From contig CP136068.1 of assembly GCA_032622095.1 (NCBI GenBank), positions 13,623,729 through 13,687,728 of the forward strand: a stretch of DNA of 64,000 nucleotides, in the 5' to 3' direction. The translations under genes and the position numbers were made by a program. Of the stretch, positions 44,326 to 56,510 are shown in pieces. Under the pieces are notes generated by a model, which saw only the letters and a program-made list of their open reading frames with translations, had not been told where the DNA came from and did no database searches. The first letter of the stretch is position 1, and each line of letters opens with the position of its first letter. This stretch comes from Siphonodentalium dalli (Eukaryota > Mollusca > Scaphopoda > Gadilida > Siphonodentaliidae).

Positions 44326-44849
44326 GGTAATTAGGTAGTGTGGGTGTTAATTGGACGGCATGTTAATTGCCTTTGATTTGGGACCGGTCTTTTGATGACA
44401 ATGGAGATTTATGTTTGTAATTAACGTTTTATTCGCAACAATAGTAATGGGTATACACACATAGTAATTAACACTGCAACAAATTCGAACAATAACGTGA
44501 ATATATGATGAAAGATATGAACATTTATTGATTAAAAACAAGTAAAAACAGTAAATATATACAGTTTAGGGGAGAGCGGGGCATGTTGGAACGTTTTTTA
44601 TTCAATCACAATTACATGGAAATGTGAACATGGGCCCCTTCCTTTTTCAACTTTTATTATAAAGTATATCAAAGACTTTAAATATGGCATATCATTATGT
44701 ATGATCTATTTCGCTTTTACATGGAAAAAGTCGAAAATAAATTCGTTCCAACATGCCCCGGGTTGTTTGAAACCAGGGGCAAATTGGAACATCGACCGGG
44801 GTAAGTCAGAACACTGATCGTATAAGGAACACATATTCCTTATTCCTGG

Positions 44850-46118
44850 CACAGGGGCCCTGTAACGCGCTCCGCTGTCCGCTCCCCCCCCCCTTTGCAC
44901 TGCCCATATACGCCGCTCTATATACGCGCCTTCTTCGCGTTAATGGAACATTATATAGACAAGGGGCACTGTAGAAATTCAACGTTTCACCATCGCTCGG
45001 GAGTCACACAAATTTAGCCCATTCACCCTGATTCACCCCAGTAATGATAACGATATATACACGGATGGATCGGCAAATAATTCATCTTTCAATAAATACC
45101 ACAAACTCCCATCAGTAAAATTCATACACGTTGCATTTATTAAAATTTTAACCACCGAATATTGTCTCCGGAGAGCGTATTTTTTCGATTTGATCCGGCT
45201 CAGACAGCAATGTCGGCATGTGTCTCGAAATTCACCACCCATGCAGTTTACTATCATTAAAAATCGGTCAAACGATCAACTAAATATCTGGAACTTAGTG
45301 ATTTATTTTGTCGGCTAATAATTTATTTACTCATACAAATCAACACATTGTCAGTAAACAATTCTAATAGAGGAGAAATCTGTCGATAATTCCAACTTTA
45401 AAAAAAGAAATTTGTCAAATGACACAATTCCTAATTTTAATATTCATTGTGACCTGACCTTTCCATGACTGACATTGTAGAAACAGCCAATCACCGCTCA
45501 ATGTTAGAATCTAGGGCCTCATTTTAATATTCATTATGACCTGACCTCGATTGTCACTTTGACAAATTTCTTTTTTAAAGTTGGAATTATCGACAGATTT
45601 CTCCTCTATTAGAATTGTTTACTGACAATGTGTTGATTAGTATGAGTAAATAAATTATTAGCCGACAATAAATCACTAAGTTCCAGATATTTAGTTGATC
45701 GTTTGACCGATTTTTAATGATAGTAAACTGCATGGGTGGTGAATATCGAGACACATGCCGACATTGCTGTCTGAGCCGGATCAAATCGAAAAAATACGCT
45801 CTCCGGAGACAATATTCGGTGGTTAAAATTTTAATAAATGCAACGTGTATGAATTTTACTGATGGGAGTTTGTGGTATTTATTGAAAGATGAATTATTTG
45901 CCGATCCATCCGTGTATATATCGTTATCATTACTGGGGTTAATGGGCTAAATTTGTGCGACTCCCGAGCGATGGTGAAACGTTGAATTTCTACAGTGCCC
46001 CTTGTCTATATAATGTTCCATTAACGCGAAGAAGGCGCGTATATAGAGCGGCGTATATGGGCAGTGCAAAAGGGGGGGGCGGACAGCGGAGCGCGTTACA
46101 AGCCCCTGTGTTCCTGGC
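44850..46118. repeat. 1.27-kb palindrome, arms about 570 bp
   Basis: 44850-45423 is nearly identical to the reverse complement of 45553-46118, including the poly-C/poly-G stretch. The central spacer of about 130 bp contains a duplicated CATTTTAATATTCATT-TGACCTGACC block. A 75-78 codon frame (45033-45257 minus, 45717-45950 plus) differs by one residue (F/Y) over the shared part, showing how similar the arms are. Two simple readings: a recent fold-back element or an inverted duplication. Confidence 0.85.
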
Positions 46119-46149
46119 CTCTTATAATGAGTATGATGGAGTATACTGA

Positions 46150-47178
46150 GTTAACTAAAGACAGTAAATAACCACTGAGATAACAGCTAGCGCTGCCCTA
46201 CCTTTTATATTATTCATTAAAGGCTTCTCTATAATATCAAATGATCTATGGACCCACTCATTTGATATTCGTTTAAACCACATTTAAGAAAGTTCATTAG
46301 ATGTAATCAGGCATATATAGAGTGGCTAAAATCAGGGGAGACCAAGTTTCCCAGCCTTACTTCACAACTGTCCTACCGTCGTCCAACGGTGAACCTATAA
46401 CAGCCAAATCAAGGCCACTACACCGAACTACACACAGACACAGAACTGCCCTAAAAATATGCATTTCTGGTCACTTATTTATCACAATGGACTATATCTT
46501 TGTCAATTGTGGCCAAACTTATTTCAATATAAAGGGATGCAATGGATAAAATCCAAACTGGTAGTTTGGAAACTCATAAAATCTTATATGGGGGGGGGGG
46601 CCCATACTTGCCATACCCTTTATATTACGGACCACGGCAATAATATAAAAGAATTTACGGACCCAGTGATTTCATATTAGTTTAGAACCACATCTCAGAC
46701 AGTTCTTTACATGTATCAAGGGAACCAAGTTTTTATTTCTACCCTACCTCTCACCTGTCAATGTACTGGTGTGTGGTGTGATACATACTGCATGGGAAAT
46801 AATCCTAATTTAAAATATTTTGATACCAAACCTAATTATAGACTAATTAAAATATAAATGTATTTCCGGAAGTGAACTGATATGGCAACATCTTCATGAT
46901 CTTGGTGGCTCAACGGGAATGTGTGCAACACGCATGAGCCAAAAATAATCCAGATGAGACAGAATGAGATGAAGAATGAAAGGATGTGTTCAAGATAGAG
47001 AAGAAATTGAACTATGTCATGTCTCAATCACTGTCAAGGAATGACCCATAACATTATACAGTTATATATTTATGAGTTCATCATTAAATAAATTATAAAT
47101 TACAAATATTTTATCATCTATCGCATGCCACGTGGCTTCTATCTGGGTCAATTGGGGCCAAACTTAGTTCAATATGAT
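46150..47178 (-). repeat. Diverged 360-bp satellite units, inverted
   Basis: 46185-46300, 46490-46680 and 47140-47178 match, on the opposite strand and with many changes, the array at 56511-58371 (for example GGGTCAATTGGGGCCAAACT against AGTTTGGCC-CAA-TGACCC). The orientation switches at about 47178. Confidence 0.6.
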
Positions 47179-47215
47179 TTTTATTCACTCTATATGTGGC
47201 AAAAAACAACTAAAG

Positions 47216-47224
47216 AACTGTCTG
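47216..47224 (+). repeat. Target-site duplication, LINE 5' side
   Basis: AACTGTCTG, repeated at 56502-56510. In uninterrupted satellite copies (for example near 57222) AAAGAACTGTCTGAGATG reads straight through. Confidence 0.85.
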
Positions 47225-47239
47225 TAGTTGTTGAAAGTT

Positions 47240-48187
47240 ATGTCTCTCAAACAAAAAAAACATTCGAAGAAAAGACCCCTACAAAGTCCTTTATCTCAAC
47301 AACAAGGGAAGCAAAGTAAGCTAAATGAAACTGGTGAAATTCTCTCGGACAGTAGTTCGGAAACAGGATCAGACTCGGACTCGGAGTCAGACTCGAGCTC
47401 AATAGTGATACAACCAAGTGACAGTATGGACACAAATCAAGCACCTAAAGTTGATCTGAAAGGTACAGAACATTTTGGCTTTGACGTGGAGTTGTTGGCC
47501 AATGCTATTAAATCTTGTATTATAAATGACATAAAAAACGAAATATCGAAAGTTGTAAAGGAAGCTGTTTCCGGGGTAACAAAAAAATTACAAACAGAAG
47601 TTAAAACATTAAAGAAAAGAGTAAGGAGCATTGAAAGTGAAGTTGAAGAACTGAAGGTTGAAAAAGACGAACTCGAACAATATACCAGAACTACGAGTAT
47701 ACGAATATCTGGATTTCCTGAAGAAGATAGTGAATTTTGTAAAGAAACTGTAGTACATGTATGTAAAGAGATCGGCATTGTGATCAAGATTGCTGACATT
47801 GATAAGGCTCACAGACTGGGTAAATTAAAACAGAAGAGTAATAGCAATACAGAAAATCTACCTCGCCAAATAATAGCAAAAATTTTCAGTTATGATCTGA
47901 AAAGGGATGTCATGATGTCATGTACTAAACTTCGAGCATCAGAAGTTGAACATCTTAAAAAGTGTTATATAAATGAGGATCTCACTCAAGCAAAGTTCAA
48001 ACTACCGAAGGAAGCTTTGAAACTTAAGAAAGCAGGGAACCTTGGCAAATGCCACACTTATGATGGGAAATTATTCGTTAAAACTGTGGGTTCGGAAAAG
48101 AGATATCTTATACGAAGACTGACTGACTTCGAACAATTTCTGAAGATAAAGATAGGGAAGGACACCAATATGTCACAGCAAAAGTGA
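47240..48187 (+). CDS. LINE ORF1 protein (RNA-binding)
   Basis: 315 residues from the ATG at 47240. Order: a basic, Lys/Gln-rich N-terminus; a Ser/Asp/Glu-rich stretch (about 35-58); a coiled coil with leucine/valine heptads (about 100-150, EVKTLKKRVRSIESEVEELK); an RRM-like part starting TTSIRISGFPEE; and a C-terminal domain with the AHRLG word. This is the L1-ORF1-like plan of a trimeric RNA chaperone that coats LINE RNA. Intact here. Its 3' third is duplicated twice downstream (from 49282 and 50402). Confidence 0.8.
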   Translation: MSLKQKKHSKKRPLQSPLSQQQGKQSKLNETGEILSDSSSETGSDSDSESDSSSIVIQPSDSMDTNQAPKVDLKGTEHFGFDVELLANAIKSCIINDIKNEISKVVKEAVSGVTKKLQTEVKTLKKRVRSIESEVEELKVEKDELEQYTRTTSIRISGFPEEDSEFCKETVVHVCKEIGIVIKIADIDKAHRLGKLKQKSNSNTENLPRQIIAKIFSYDLKRDVMMSCTKLRASEVEHLKKCYINEDLTQAKFKLPKEALKLKKAGNLGKCHTYDGKLFVKTVGSEKRYLIRRLTDFEQFLKIKIGKDTNMSQQK

Positions 48188-51100
48188 AATTACACATATG
48201 TTTTGTTGGACTGAATATTAAGTAAACATTGTAAGATAAATATTTGGGCTACTGATATCAGTAAGGGTTTTGTTTTCATGAGGCTGTACATGTATATTAT
48301 ATATATGTTAATATTTGGTGAAAGTAATTGAACCTATATTTATTTAAGCTCACTTAAATAAGGTTCCTGCCTACGTCTTTGAAAAAAAGAAAAGATTTTT
48401 CTTAGAATCTCCATATCTTTGAGCCAGAGTGGTGTATCTGGAGTTTAGGATTAAAGCCGCACCATGTGTTGGAAGTTGTAGAACTGAATATATCACATAC
48501 TGTAATTTAAGTATCAACTTTACTTGATACATAGACTTTGCTTTTTTCATGTCAACATGTCTATTGTGAGTAATCTGATAAGTTATAAAACTTTTACAGT
48601 TAATAATAACTTGTGAGTAATTTGATAAGTTATAAAACTTTTACAGTTAATAATAACTTGGATATTCATTTTAATATTAACATGGATTATGATATCTCTG
48701 AAGCCTCCTAGAGCCCCCTCCTGATATAAACTTGATTCTCACATGTATGTGATATGATCATGTGATGTATATATGTATGATTTTGTTTACTTGTTGTCAT
48801 TTGGGGACCAGAGCATGTCTCGGGTGGGGGGAATCCCTCCTGTGTCGTGTTTCTCCTGGATAATATTACAATTAAAAATATCTGAAACTATTTCTTTTGA
48901 GATAAACTCAACAGTCTACACTTAATGTGATACTAGTAGTGGCCAAAGTGTAAAGTACCTAACATTGGAACTGTTATCATTGTAAACGGTATTAAAAAAA
49001 ATATATATACTAAACTACAAAGACTTTAATTTCAATAATATTTCAATAAACATGCATGTAGCTTAAATCGCCTTTCTAGTAATCCTAACCATAAATGGAT
49101 TCTGACATCTTATTAGATATTGTCATGTTATGTACATGTATGCATGTGTGATTATGTTTACTTGTTATCAGCGGGGGACACCTCTGGTGCATGTCTCGGG
49201 GGAGGTGAATCCCTCTAGGGTCATGTACTCCTGGAGACCCCTCCTGATAACTTGCCTTTGAAAATCCATATTAGTGAGGATCTCACTCAAGCAAAATTCA
49301 AACCACTGAAGGAAGCATTGAAACTTAACAAAGCAGGGAACCTTGGCAAATGCCACAATTATGATGGGAAACTGTTTGTAAAAGCGGTGGGTTCGGAAAA
49401 GAGATATCTTATATGAAGATTGACTGACTTCGAACAATTTCTGAAGATAAAGATACATGTAGTGAGGGACATATGTGTGTCACAGCAAAAGTGTAATTAC
49501 ACACTTTGGACTGAATATTAAGTAAACATTGTATGATAATAAATGTTTGGGTTACCGATATCAGTAAGGGTTTTTTTTCTTACATGAGGCTGTATATTTA
49601 TATACGTTAATATTTGGTGAAAGTAATTGAACCTATATATAGATATTGATTATTAAAATTTTGCCTATTCAAATAATGTTCCTGCTTACATCTTTGAAAA
49701 AAAAACTGAGATTTTTCTTAGAATCTCCATATCTTTGGCCCAGAGTGGTGTATCTGGAGTTTTGGATTAAAGCCGCGCCATGTGCTGGAAGTTGTTGAAC
49801 TGAATAATTCACATACTGTAATTTAAGTATCAACTTTACCTGATACATAGACTCTGCTTTTTTCACGTCAACATGTTTATCGTGAGTAATTTGATAAGTT
49901 ATAAAACTTTTACAGTTAATAATAACTTGGATATTCATTTTAATATTAACACAGATCATGATATCTCTGAAGCCTCCTGTAGCCCCCTCCTGATAACCTG
50001 ACTCTCACATTTATGTAATATACATGTGTATACATGTATGATGAACTCAACAGTCTGCATGTAGTGGACTAAGTGTAAAGTACCTTACATTGGAGCTGTA
50101 ATCATTTAAAAAATATATATATTAAACTACACTGACTTAATTTCAATAATATTCCAATAAACATGCAAGTAGTTTAAATCGCCTTTCTCGTCATCAGAAC
50201 CATATAATTTATATGGATTCTGACTTCTTATTTAATATTGTCATGTTGTGTATGCATGTGTGATTTTGTTTACTTGTTACCAGTGGGGGACTCCTCTAGG
50301 CTCTGGTGCATGTCTCAGGGGGAGGTGAATCCCTCCTAGGTCATGTACTCCTGGAGATCCCTCCTGATAACTTGCCTTCGGAAATCCTTATTAGTGAGGA
50401 TCACACTCAAGCAAAATTCAAATTACTGAAGGAAGCATTGAAACCTAAGCAAGCACTTACGATGGGAAATTTTTGTAAAAGCTGTGGGTTCGGGTTCGGA
50501 AAAGAGATATCTTATACGAAGACTGACTGACTTCGAATAATTTCTGAAGAAAAAAAAAATATAGTGAGGAACATATGTTACAGCAAAAGTGAAATTACAC
50601 ATATGTTCTGTTGGACTGAATATCAAGTAAACATTGTATGATAAATATTTGGGCTGTACATTTATATAAACATGCACGTAGCTTAAATCACTTTTTAGTC
50701 ATCAGAACTATAAATGGATTCTGACTTCGTATTTTATATTGACATGTTGTGTATGCATGTGTGATTCTGTTTACTTGTTACCAGTTTGGGGACTCCTCTA
50801 GTGCATGTCTCAGGGGGAAGGTGAATCCCTCCTGGGTCATGTACTCCTGGGGACCCCTCCTGATAACTTGTCTTTGGAAATCCTTATTAGTGAGATATAA
50901 TCTTGTACATGTATCATCTGTTGATATGCATATCTGCATTATGCAACTAAGCGAAGGCACACTATGTGCATCAAAAATATTAAAATATTCAAAATTATTT
51001 CGTTTGAGATGGACTCAGAAGTCTACATGAAATGTGATAGTGGCCAAAGTATAAAGTACTTATTAAACATTGGAACTGTTATCATTTTAAATGGGTATAA

Positions 51101-52795
51101 AAAAAAAATATATATACTACAATGACTTTAATTTCAATAATATTCCAATAAATATGCATGTAGCTCAAATCGTCTTTCTAGTCATCAGAACTACAAATGG
51201 TCAGTGCTTTTGTGATATTTGAGTTTTGTACTACTCTCCTGTGGTTCTGCTTCTAGCATGTGTTAGATATAGAAAAGAGTCATGTTACACATGTATCTAT
51301 GAAATGCTGTATACTTGTTCTAATGGTGGACTTCTATGGTGCTTGTCTCATATGGGATGTGACTCCCACCTGGGTCATGTACCCCTGGAGCCCATTCCTG
51401 ACAACTTGGTTCAGATAATGTACTTGATATGTAAAAGAGTCATGTTATATATACATACATCTGCTTTATACCTGTTGCCGGCGGGGGGACTAGCTTCTCT
51501 TGTGCGTGTCTCATGGGGGATGTCAATCCCTCCTGGGTCATGTACTCCTGGGGCTCCTCCTAGTATTATACCAGGATTTGGACTTCTTATTTGATATTGT
51601 GACATTATTGTCATGTTGTGTATACATTTGTGATTCTGTTTACTTGGTACCAGTGGGGGACTCCTCTAGTGCATGTCTCAGTGGTGAATCCCTCGTAGAT
51701 CATGTACTCCTGGAGACCCCTCCTGATAACTTGCCTTTGGAAATCCTTGCTTGTGTATACATGTGTGATTCTGTTTACTGGTTACCAGTGGGGGACTCCT
51801 CCAGTGCATGTCTCAGGGGGAGGTGAATCCCTCTTGGGTCATGTACTCCTGGAGACCCCTCCTGATAACTTGCCTTTGGAAATCCTTATTTTAACAGTGA
51901 GATATAATCTTGTATCATCTGTTGATATGCATATCTGTATTATGCAACTAAGCGAAGGCACACTATGGGCATTAAAAATATCAAAATATTTTTGGAAATC
52001 CTTATTAGTGAGATATAATCATGTATACTCAACTGCCATATAATTAAATATTAAATATGGTTTGAGGAATGTCATGAAGGCACAAGCATATTGTATTAAA
52101 ACGTCAAAAGTATTTCGTTCGAGAAGGTTTTAACATGTAATCGGCTACATGTACAGAGATCTAATATTGGAATTGTTAACATTTTAAACAGGAAATCGGT
52201 TATATTGTTGTATATTAAAAGAAAACAAGGATATTGTAATTAAATACTAAATACTGTGTTAGGAATGTCATGAAGGCACTGTATATTGTATTAAAACATC
52301 ATAAGTATATCGTTCGAGATGGTTTTAATATGCCACTGATTACATATATAGAGCTACAGAATAAAATATTAAATATAGTCTGTGATTGCGATGGAGGTAC
52401 ACATACATATCAAAAGTTTAATTGCACTTCGTTTGAAATGGACTCAACAGTCTGTAGGTAATATGACAGTGGTTAAAATACAAAGTACTTATAAAACACT
52501 GGAACTGTTAACATTTTAAACAGTATGCTATTCATAAAATATCAGCTGTTTATGAAATGCGGTTAAGAATAAATTGGCAGGCATCGTCCCATATTTCATG
52601 TAATATTTGCACCAGGGTGCATTATGTTCTGTTTATATTATTTTTTGTATTTTATTATATATGTGATCTTGTTATTGTCTTGTATCATGGAAAGTTACAC
52701 ACATCCAATATCTGCACTTAGAAATCAACAAAAGCGATGCTGCAAACCCATTCTGACCTATCTTAGCTATTCCAGAACTTACCATTACTCACCTA
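48188..52795 (+). repeat. Inter-ORF region built of degenerate tandem duplications
   Basis: CTCACTCAAGCAAA of ORF1 (47981) recurs at 49282 and, as CACACTCAAGCAAA, at 50402 (offsets 1301 and 1120). The second and third units carry broken copies of the ORF1 C-terminal domain, its 3' flank (CACAGCAAAAGTG, ATATTAAGTAAACATTGTA) and a shared block TCCCTCCTGGGTCATGTACT/CCTGGAGACCCCTCCTGAT. That block recurs in shorter units around 50730, 51330, 51480, 51650 and 51780. All frames between 49168 and 52461 are fragments of this. It separates ORF1 from ORF2 far more than is normal in LINEs. Confidence 0.75.
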
Positions 52796-55700
52796 ATGGG
52801 GATTAACTTAGAAATGTATCGAGCTAGGATAGGTTACTTTGGGGGAGGCAGGATCGTTGGAGGTTTGGATTTTGAAAGTATAATGTTGGTTAAATTGGTA
52901 TGCTGTTTTGGACATAGAGGTTTCTTGTTGATGTTACTTCTTATGGTAATTATCTGTGTTGATGTGCATCCTCATCCAGGACCCATAACTAAAAATATTT
53001 CAATTGCATCTTTAAATGTCAGAGGACTTAGAAATAAAGTGCCTTTGGTAACAGCTGAACTAGCAAATTATGATATTATTTCCATTACGGAAAGTCTCTT
53101 AAGTGATAAGGTAACTGATGATTTATTAGATATCCCGGGGTTCCACTCACCTCCCATTCGAATTGACAGAATTGCTAACAAAGGCGGTGGTATTGTTATT
53201 TATGTCAAAAAGGAACTTACATATAAACACTTAACAGATTTCGATCAACCTGGTCTAGAAGCAGTGTGGCTAGAAATAAGATATTCAAATAAGATTTTCA
53301 ATCTAGGTGTGTTTTACCGTCAACCAAATGCATTGAGTAGTTATTGGGATCTCATAGATAGTTCTATATCACTAGCAAGGGAAAACGTTACACGTAAATG
53401 CATAATAGTTGGGGATTTTAATGCAGACTGTCTAAAAAAAAAACATCCAAAAATTAAAATGCTAGAAGTATCATGTGGTCTAAAGCAATTTGTAAAAACA
53501 GCAACACGTGTTACTGATAAGTCAGCCACCTTAATTGATTTGGTTCTCAGCTCATGCGAAAATATGATAAAAGATTGCTCTGTATCGGCACCTTTCTGAA
53601 GTGATCATTGTGCTACATTGGTGACTCTTAAAGAACCTAGTACACACCTTCCTTCTTTTAAAAGACGTATATATGATTACGCACGTATGGATTTTGAAGG
53701 TATGAAGCTAGCATTTACTAGTGTAAACTGGGACACTATTTTTCTATCTAAATTTACTGATGTTGCTGAGAAAGTGGTTGCTTATATCACGGAGACAACT
53801 GACAGATTTGTTCCAAATAAAGTTGTCACAGTAAAGAGTAATGATAAATCTTGGATCACATGTGACTTAAAAAGTAAAATGAAAAAACGGGATAGGGCCC
53901 ACAAATTAGCAAAAAATAATAATAACGTGGATAGCTGGGGGAACTTCAGGATAGTAAGAAATGAGACAATTGGCGCAATCAGAAAAGCAAAATTAGAATA
54001 TGACCAGAAGTTAGACATATCAGTTTCAACTGGAAATTTCAATAATAAACAATGGTGGAGGTTAGCAAATGATTTCATGAAAAGGACTCAAAATACGCAT
54101 AGGAGTTTTCCACCATTGATTGAATCCAATAATCTAATCAGTGATGCTTCTGATATAGCTAATATTCTAAATAACTATTTTGTTGAACAGGGTGCGTCTA
54201 TTGATGACTCGCTTCATTTACCAGACTTACACTTTAACAGTAAATGTCTGGAAGAAATTGAAGTAACTGTTGAAGATGTCAATCAGATTTTAAATTCACT
54301 TGACACTGGTAAAGCCTCTGGGCCCGATAACGTGAGTAATAGGGTATTGAAAACTTTTTCTTTTGTATTGGCAGAACCTCTAACTAGATTATTTAATGTT
54401 CTTCTTGAAGAATCACATTTCCCACAAATATGGAAGCATGCTAATGTAACTCCTATACATAAGAAAGGTTCTGTAAATGAAAAAGTAATTATAGGCCAGT
54501 ATCTCTGACCAGTACACTTAGTAAAGTGTTTGAGAAGGTGGTGTTTAAATATGTGTATGAATTTACTTCTTCTCACTGCCTGCTAACTCCATATCAGTCA
54601 GGTTTTACGCCTGCCGATAGTACAATATACCAACTTCTCGACATTGACTACTTCACCCAACAAACTTTAAACGATAGGTCATCCGTCAGATTTGTATTCT
54701 GTGATATAAGCAAGGCATTTGACAGAGTTTGGCACAAAGGTCTTATACATAAATTAAATGCAATAGATATCCGAGGTAAATTACTGTCATGGTTTGTTAA
54801 ATATCTTAATAATAGAACTCAGTCCACAGTAATTAATGGAAAAATTTCTAAGAATAGTACTATACATGCTGGTGTACCACAGGGCTCAGTACTAGGCCCC
54901 CTCCTATTTAATATTTACATCAACGATATAGTGTCGGGTATAGAATCTAACATTAGACTTTATGCAGATGATACCTGCTTATTTTTGCCTGTAGACAATG
55001 AAGTTATGGCTGCCGAGATTCTAAATAGGGACCTTCTCCGTATTGGAGAATGGGCAAAGAAATGGCAAGTTAAGTTTAGCCCTGCCAAAACAAAAACTTT
55101 GACAATCGGAGTGGATGGTAACCATGTTAATCCAGTATTGTTCTTATGTGATCAACCAGTACAAGAAGTAGATGAACACAAACACCTGGGTCTCACTTTC
55201 AGTAGGAGTGGAAATTGGGACATCCATATTGACACTATTGTCAATAAGGTTGCACATATGATAAACATATTTAGGAGTTTTAAATATCGCCTATCGAGAT
55301 CGGCCTTACTGAACATATACAGGTCTTTCATATTACCTCTATTTGATTATGCAGACTCAGTTTGGGGTAATTGCTCTTTGACAAAATGTACTCAGTTGGA
55401 AAATTTACACCTTGATGGTCTTCGCACAATATGTGGTGCAGTTAGAGGTATCAGTCATAATCTAATATACACTGAAACTGGTTTTGCTCCCTTAAGTTTA
55501 AGACGAGAACGTAGAAAAACCATTATGATGTTTAAACTTGTGGATAGGCTTTGTCCACAGTATCTCTATCTGAAGATTCCAAGACTTGTCTCTGATACAT
55601 GTGATTACTCTTTTCGAGTGGATAAATTAATTGAATTCGAATGGAATCTGAAAAGTTTCTATAACTCATTCTTTCCTTCTGGTGTGAGACTGTGGAACAA

Positions 55701-56112
55701 TGTGGACACTGATATACTAAATACAAATTCTCTATCTAAATTAAAATTTGACCTGACTAGATTCAATACAGTGGTGCCCAAAGTCTATTATGAAGGGAGC
55801 AGATGTAACCAAATAATACATGCTAAATTGCGCCTAGGCTGTAGTGATCTGAATGCTCATAAGTATGAAAGGTATCTAATTGATGATCCAAGCTGTAGTT
55901 GTGGTTATGCTTATGAGGATCCTGAGCACTACATAGTCTTTTGCCCATTATTTTATAGACAACGTGAATCCTTAGTATTAACATTGAAAGACCTAGATTG
56001 TGAAATTTGTATTAAAGATTTTCTTATTGGATCATCCCATGTTGTTCCTAATACAAATTCAACAATATGTAATGCACTTCATATTTACTTTGAATCTACT
56101 GAGAGACTGTGA
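52796..56112 (+). pseudogene. LINE ORF2: endonuclease and reverse transcriptase, disrupted
   Basis: The ATG at 52796 is followed by a hydrophobic segment and DVHPHPGP, then an APE-type endonuclease (SIASLNVRGLRNK, GDFNAD, SDH near 53600), which nicks target DNA. The reverse transcriptase follows (KASGPDNVSNRVLK, FVFCDISKAFDRVWHKGL, GVPQGSVLGPLLFNIYINDI, YADDT at 54961) and a C-terminal region with a Cys/His cluster (CSCGYAYEDPEHYIVFC). Jockey/CR1/L2 group by motif. Two lesions: an in-frame TGA at 53597-53599 just before the SDH block, and loss of one A in the A run at about 54479-54484, seen as a frame change between 54480 and 54526. Otherwise open; about 1,105 codons, a normal length. Confidence 0.85.
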
Positions 56113-56501
56113 TTACATATCAACTGCAGTACACTTTTTCTGCTTAAGTTTAACTTGCAGATTGATACATGTGGATGTGACGTATCATTCAAATTTATAT
56201 GGTTATTATAGCATCACAACTTTATCTGAATATTGAATCATTTTAAACTCTAAACTCTTACTCATTGCCATCAACAGTATTTTCAGGATAACCCTGTCTT
56301 ATTTAATCCTATTTAGTGACTTCATACTTAATGATTATTAGGAATTTCCATGATACAAGATATATACACCAATAAATTGTCATGTGTCCTTGTTTGTCAA
56401 CTTTTTGTATTTTTCTGTTTGGACCCAATAAAATAGGCTGTGCCTGAGTTTTGGGTCCAATTTCATTCATGAGTTAATGAATACAAATGTATTTAAAAAA
56501 A
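56113..56501 (+). other. LINE 3' UTR and tail
   Basis: Non-coding, with CCAATAAATT at 56371-56380 and GACCCAATAAAATAGG at about 56421-56436. Ends in a short A run at the 3' target duplication. Confidence 0.65.
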
Positions 56502-56510
56502 AACTGTCTG
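56502..56510 (+). repeat. Target-site duplication, LINE 3' side
   Basis: AACTGTCTG, matching 47216-47224. Confidence 0.85.

Larger units (their letters stand above)
47225..56501 (+). mobile_element. LINE (CR1/L2-like), 9.28 kb, with target duplication
   Basis: The boundaries are exact because the insertion splits a satellite unit whose empty form is present next door, with AACTGTCTG duplicated on both sides. The element has ORF1 (47240-48187), a 4.6-kb inter-ORF region, ORF2 (52796-56112) and a 390-bp 3' tail ending in ATTTAAAAAAAAA. The 5' UTR before the ORF1 ATG is only 15 bp, so this is either a very short leader or a slight 5' truncation. ORF2 is broken by one stop and one frameshift, so this copy is probably dead though fairly young. 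Confidence 0.85.

Noticed and set aside
45033-45950. Duplicated 74-78 aa ORF on opposite strands
   Set aside because: Lies in both arms of the palindrome. Conservation reflects recent duplication, not selection.
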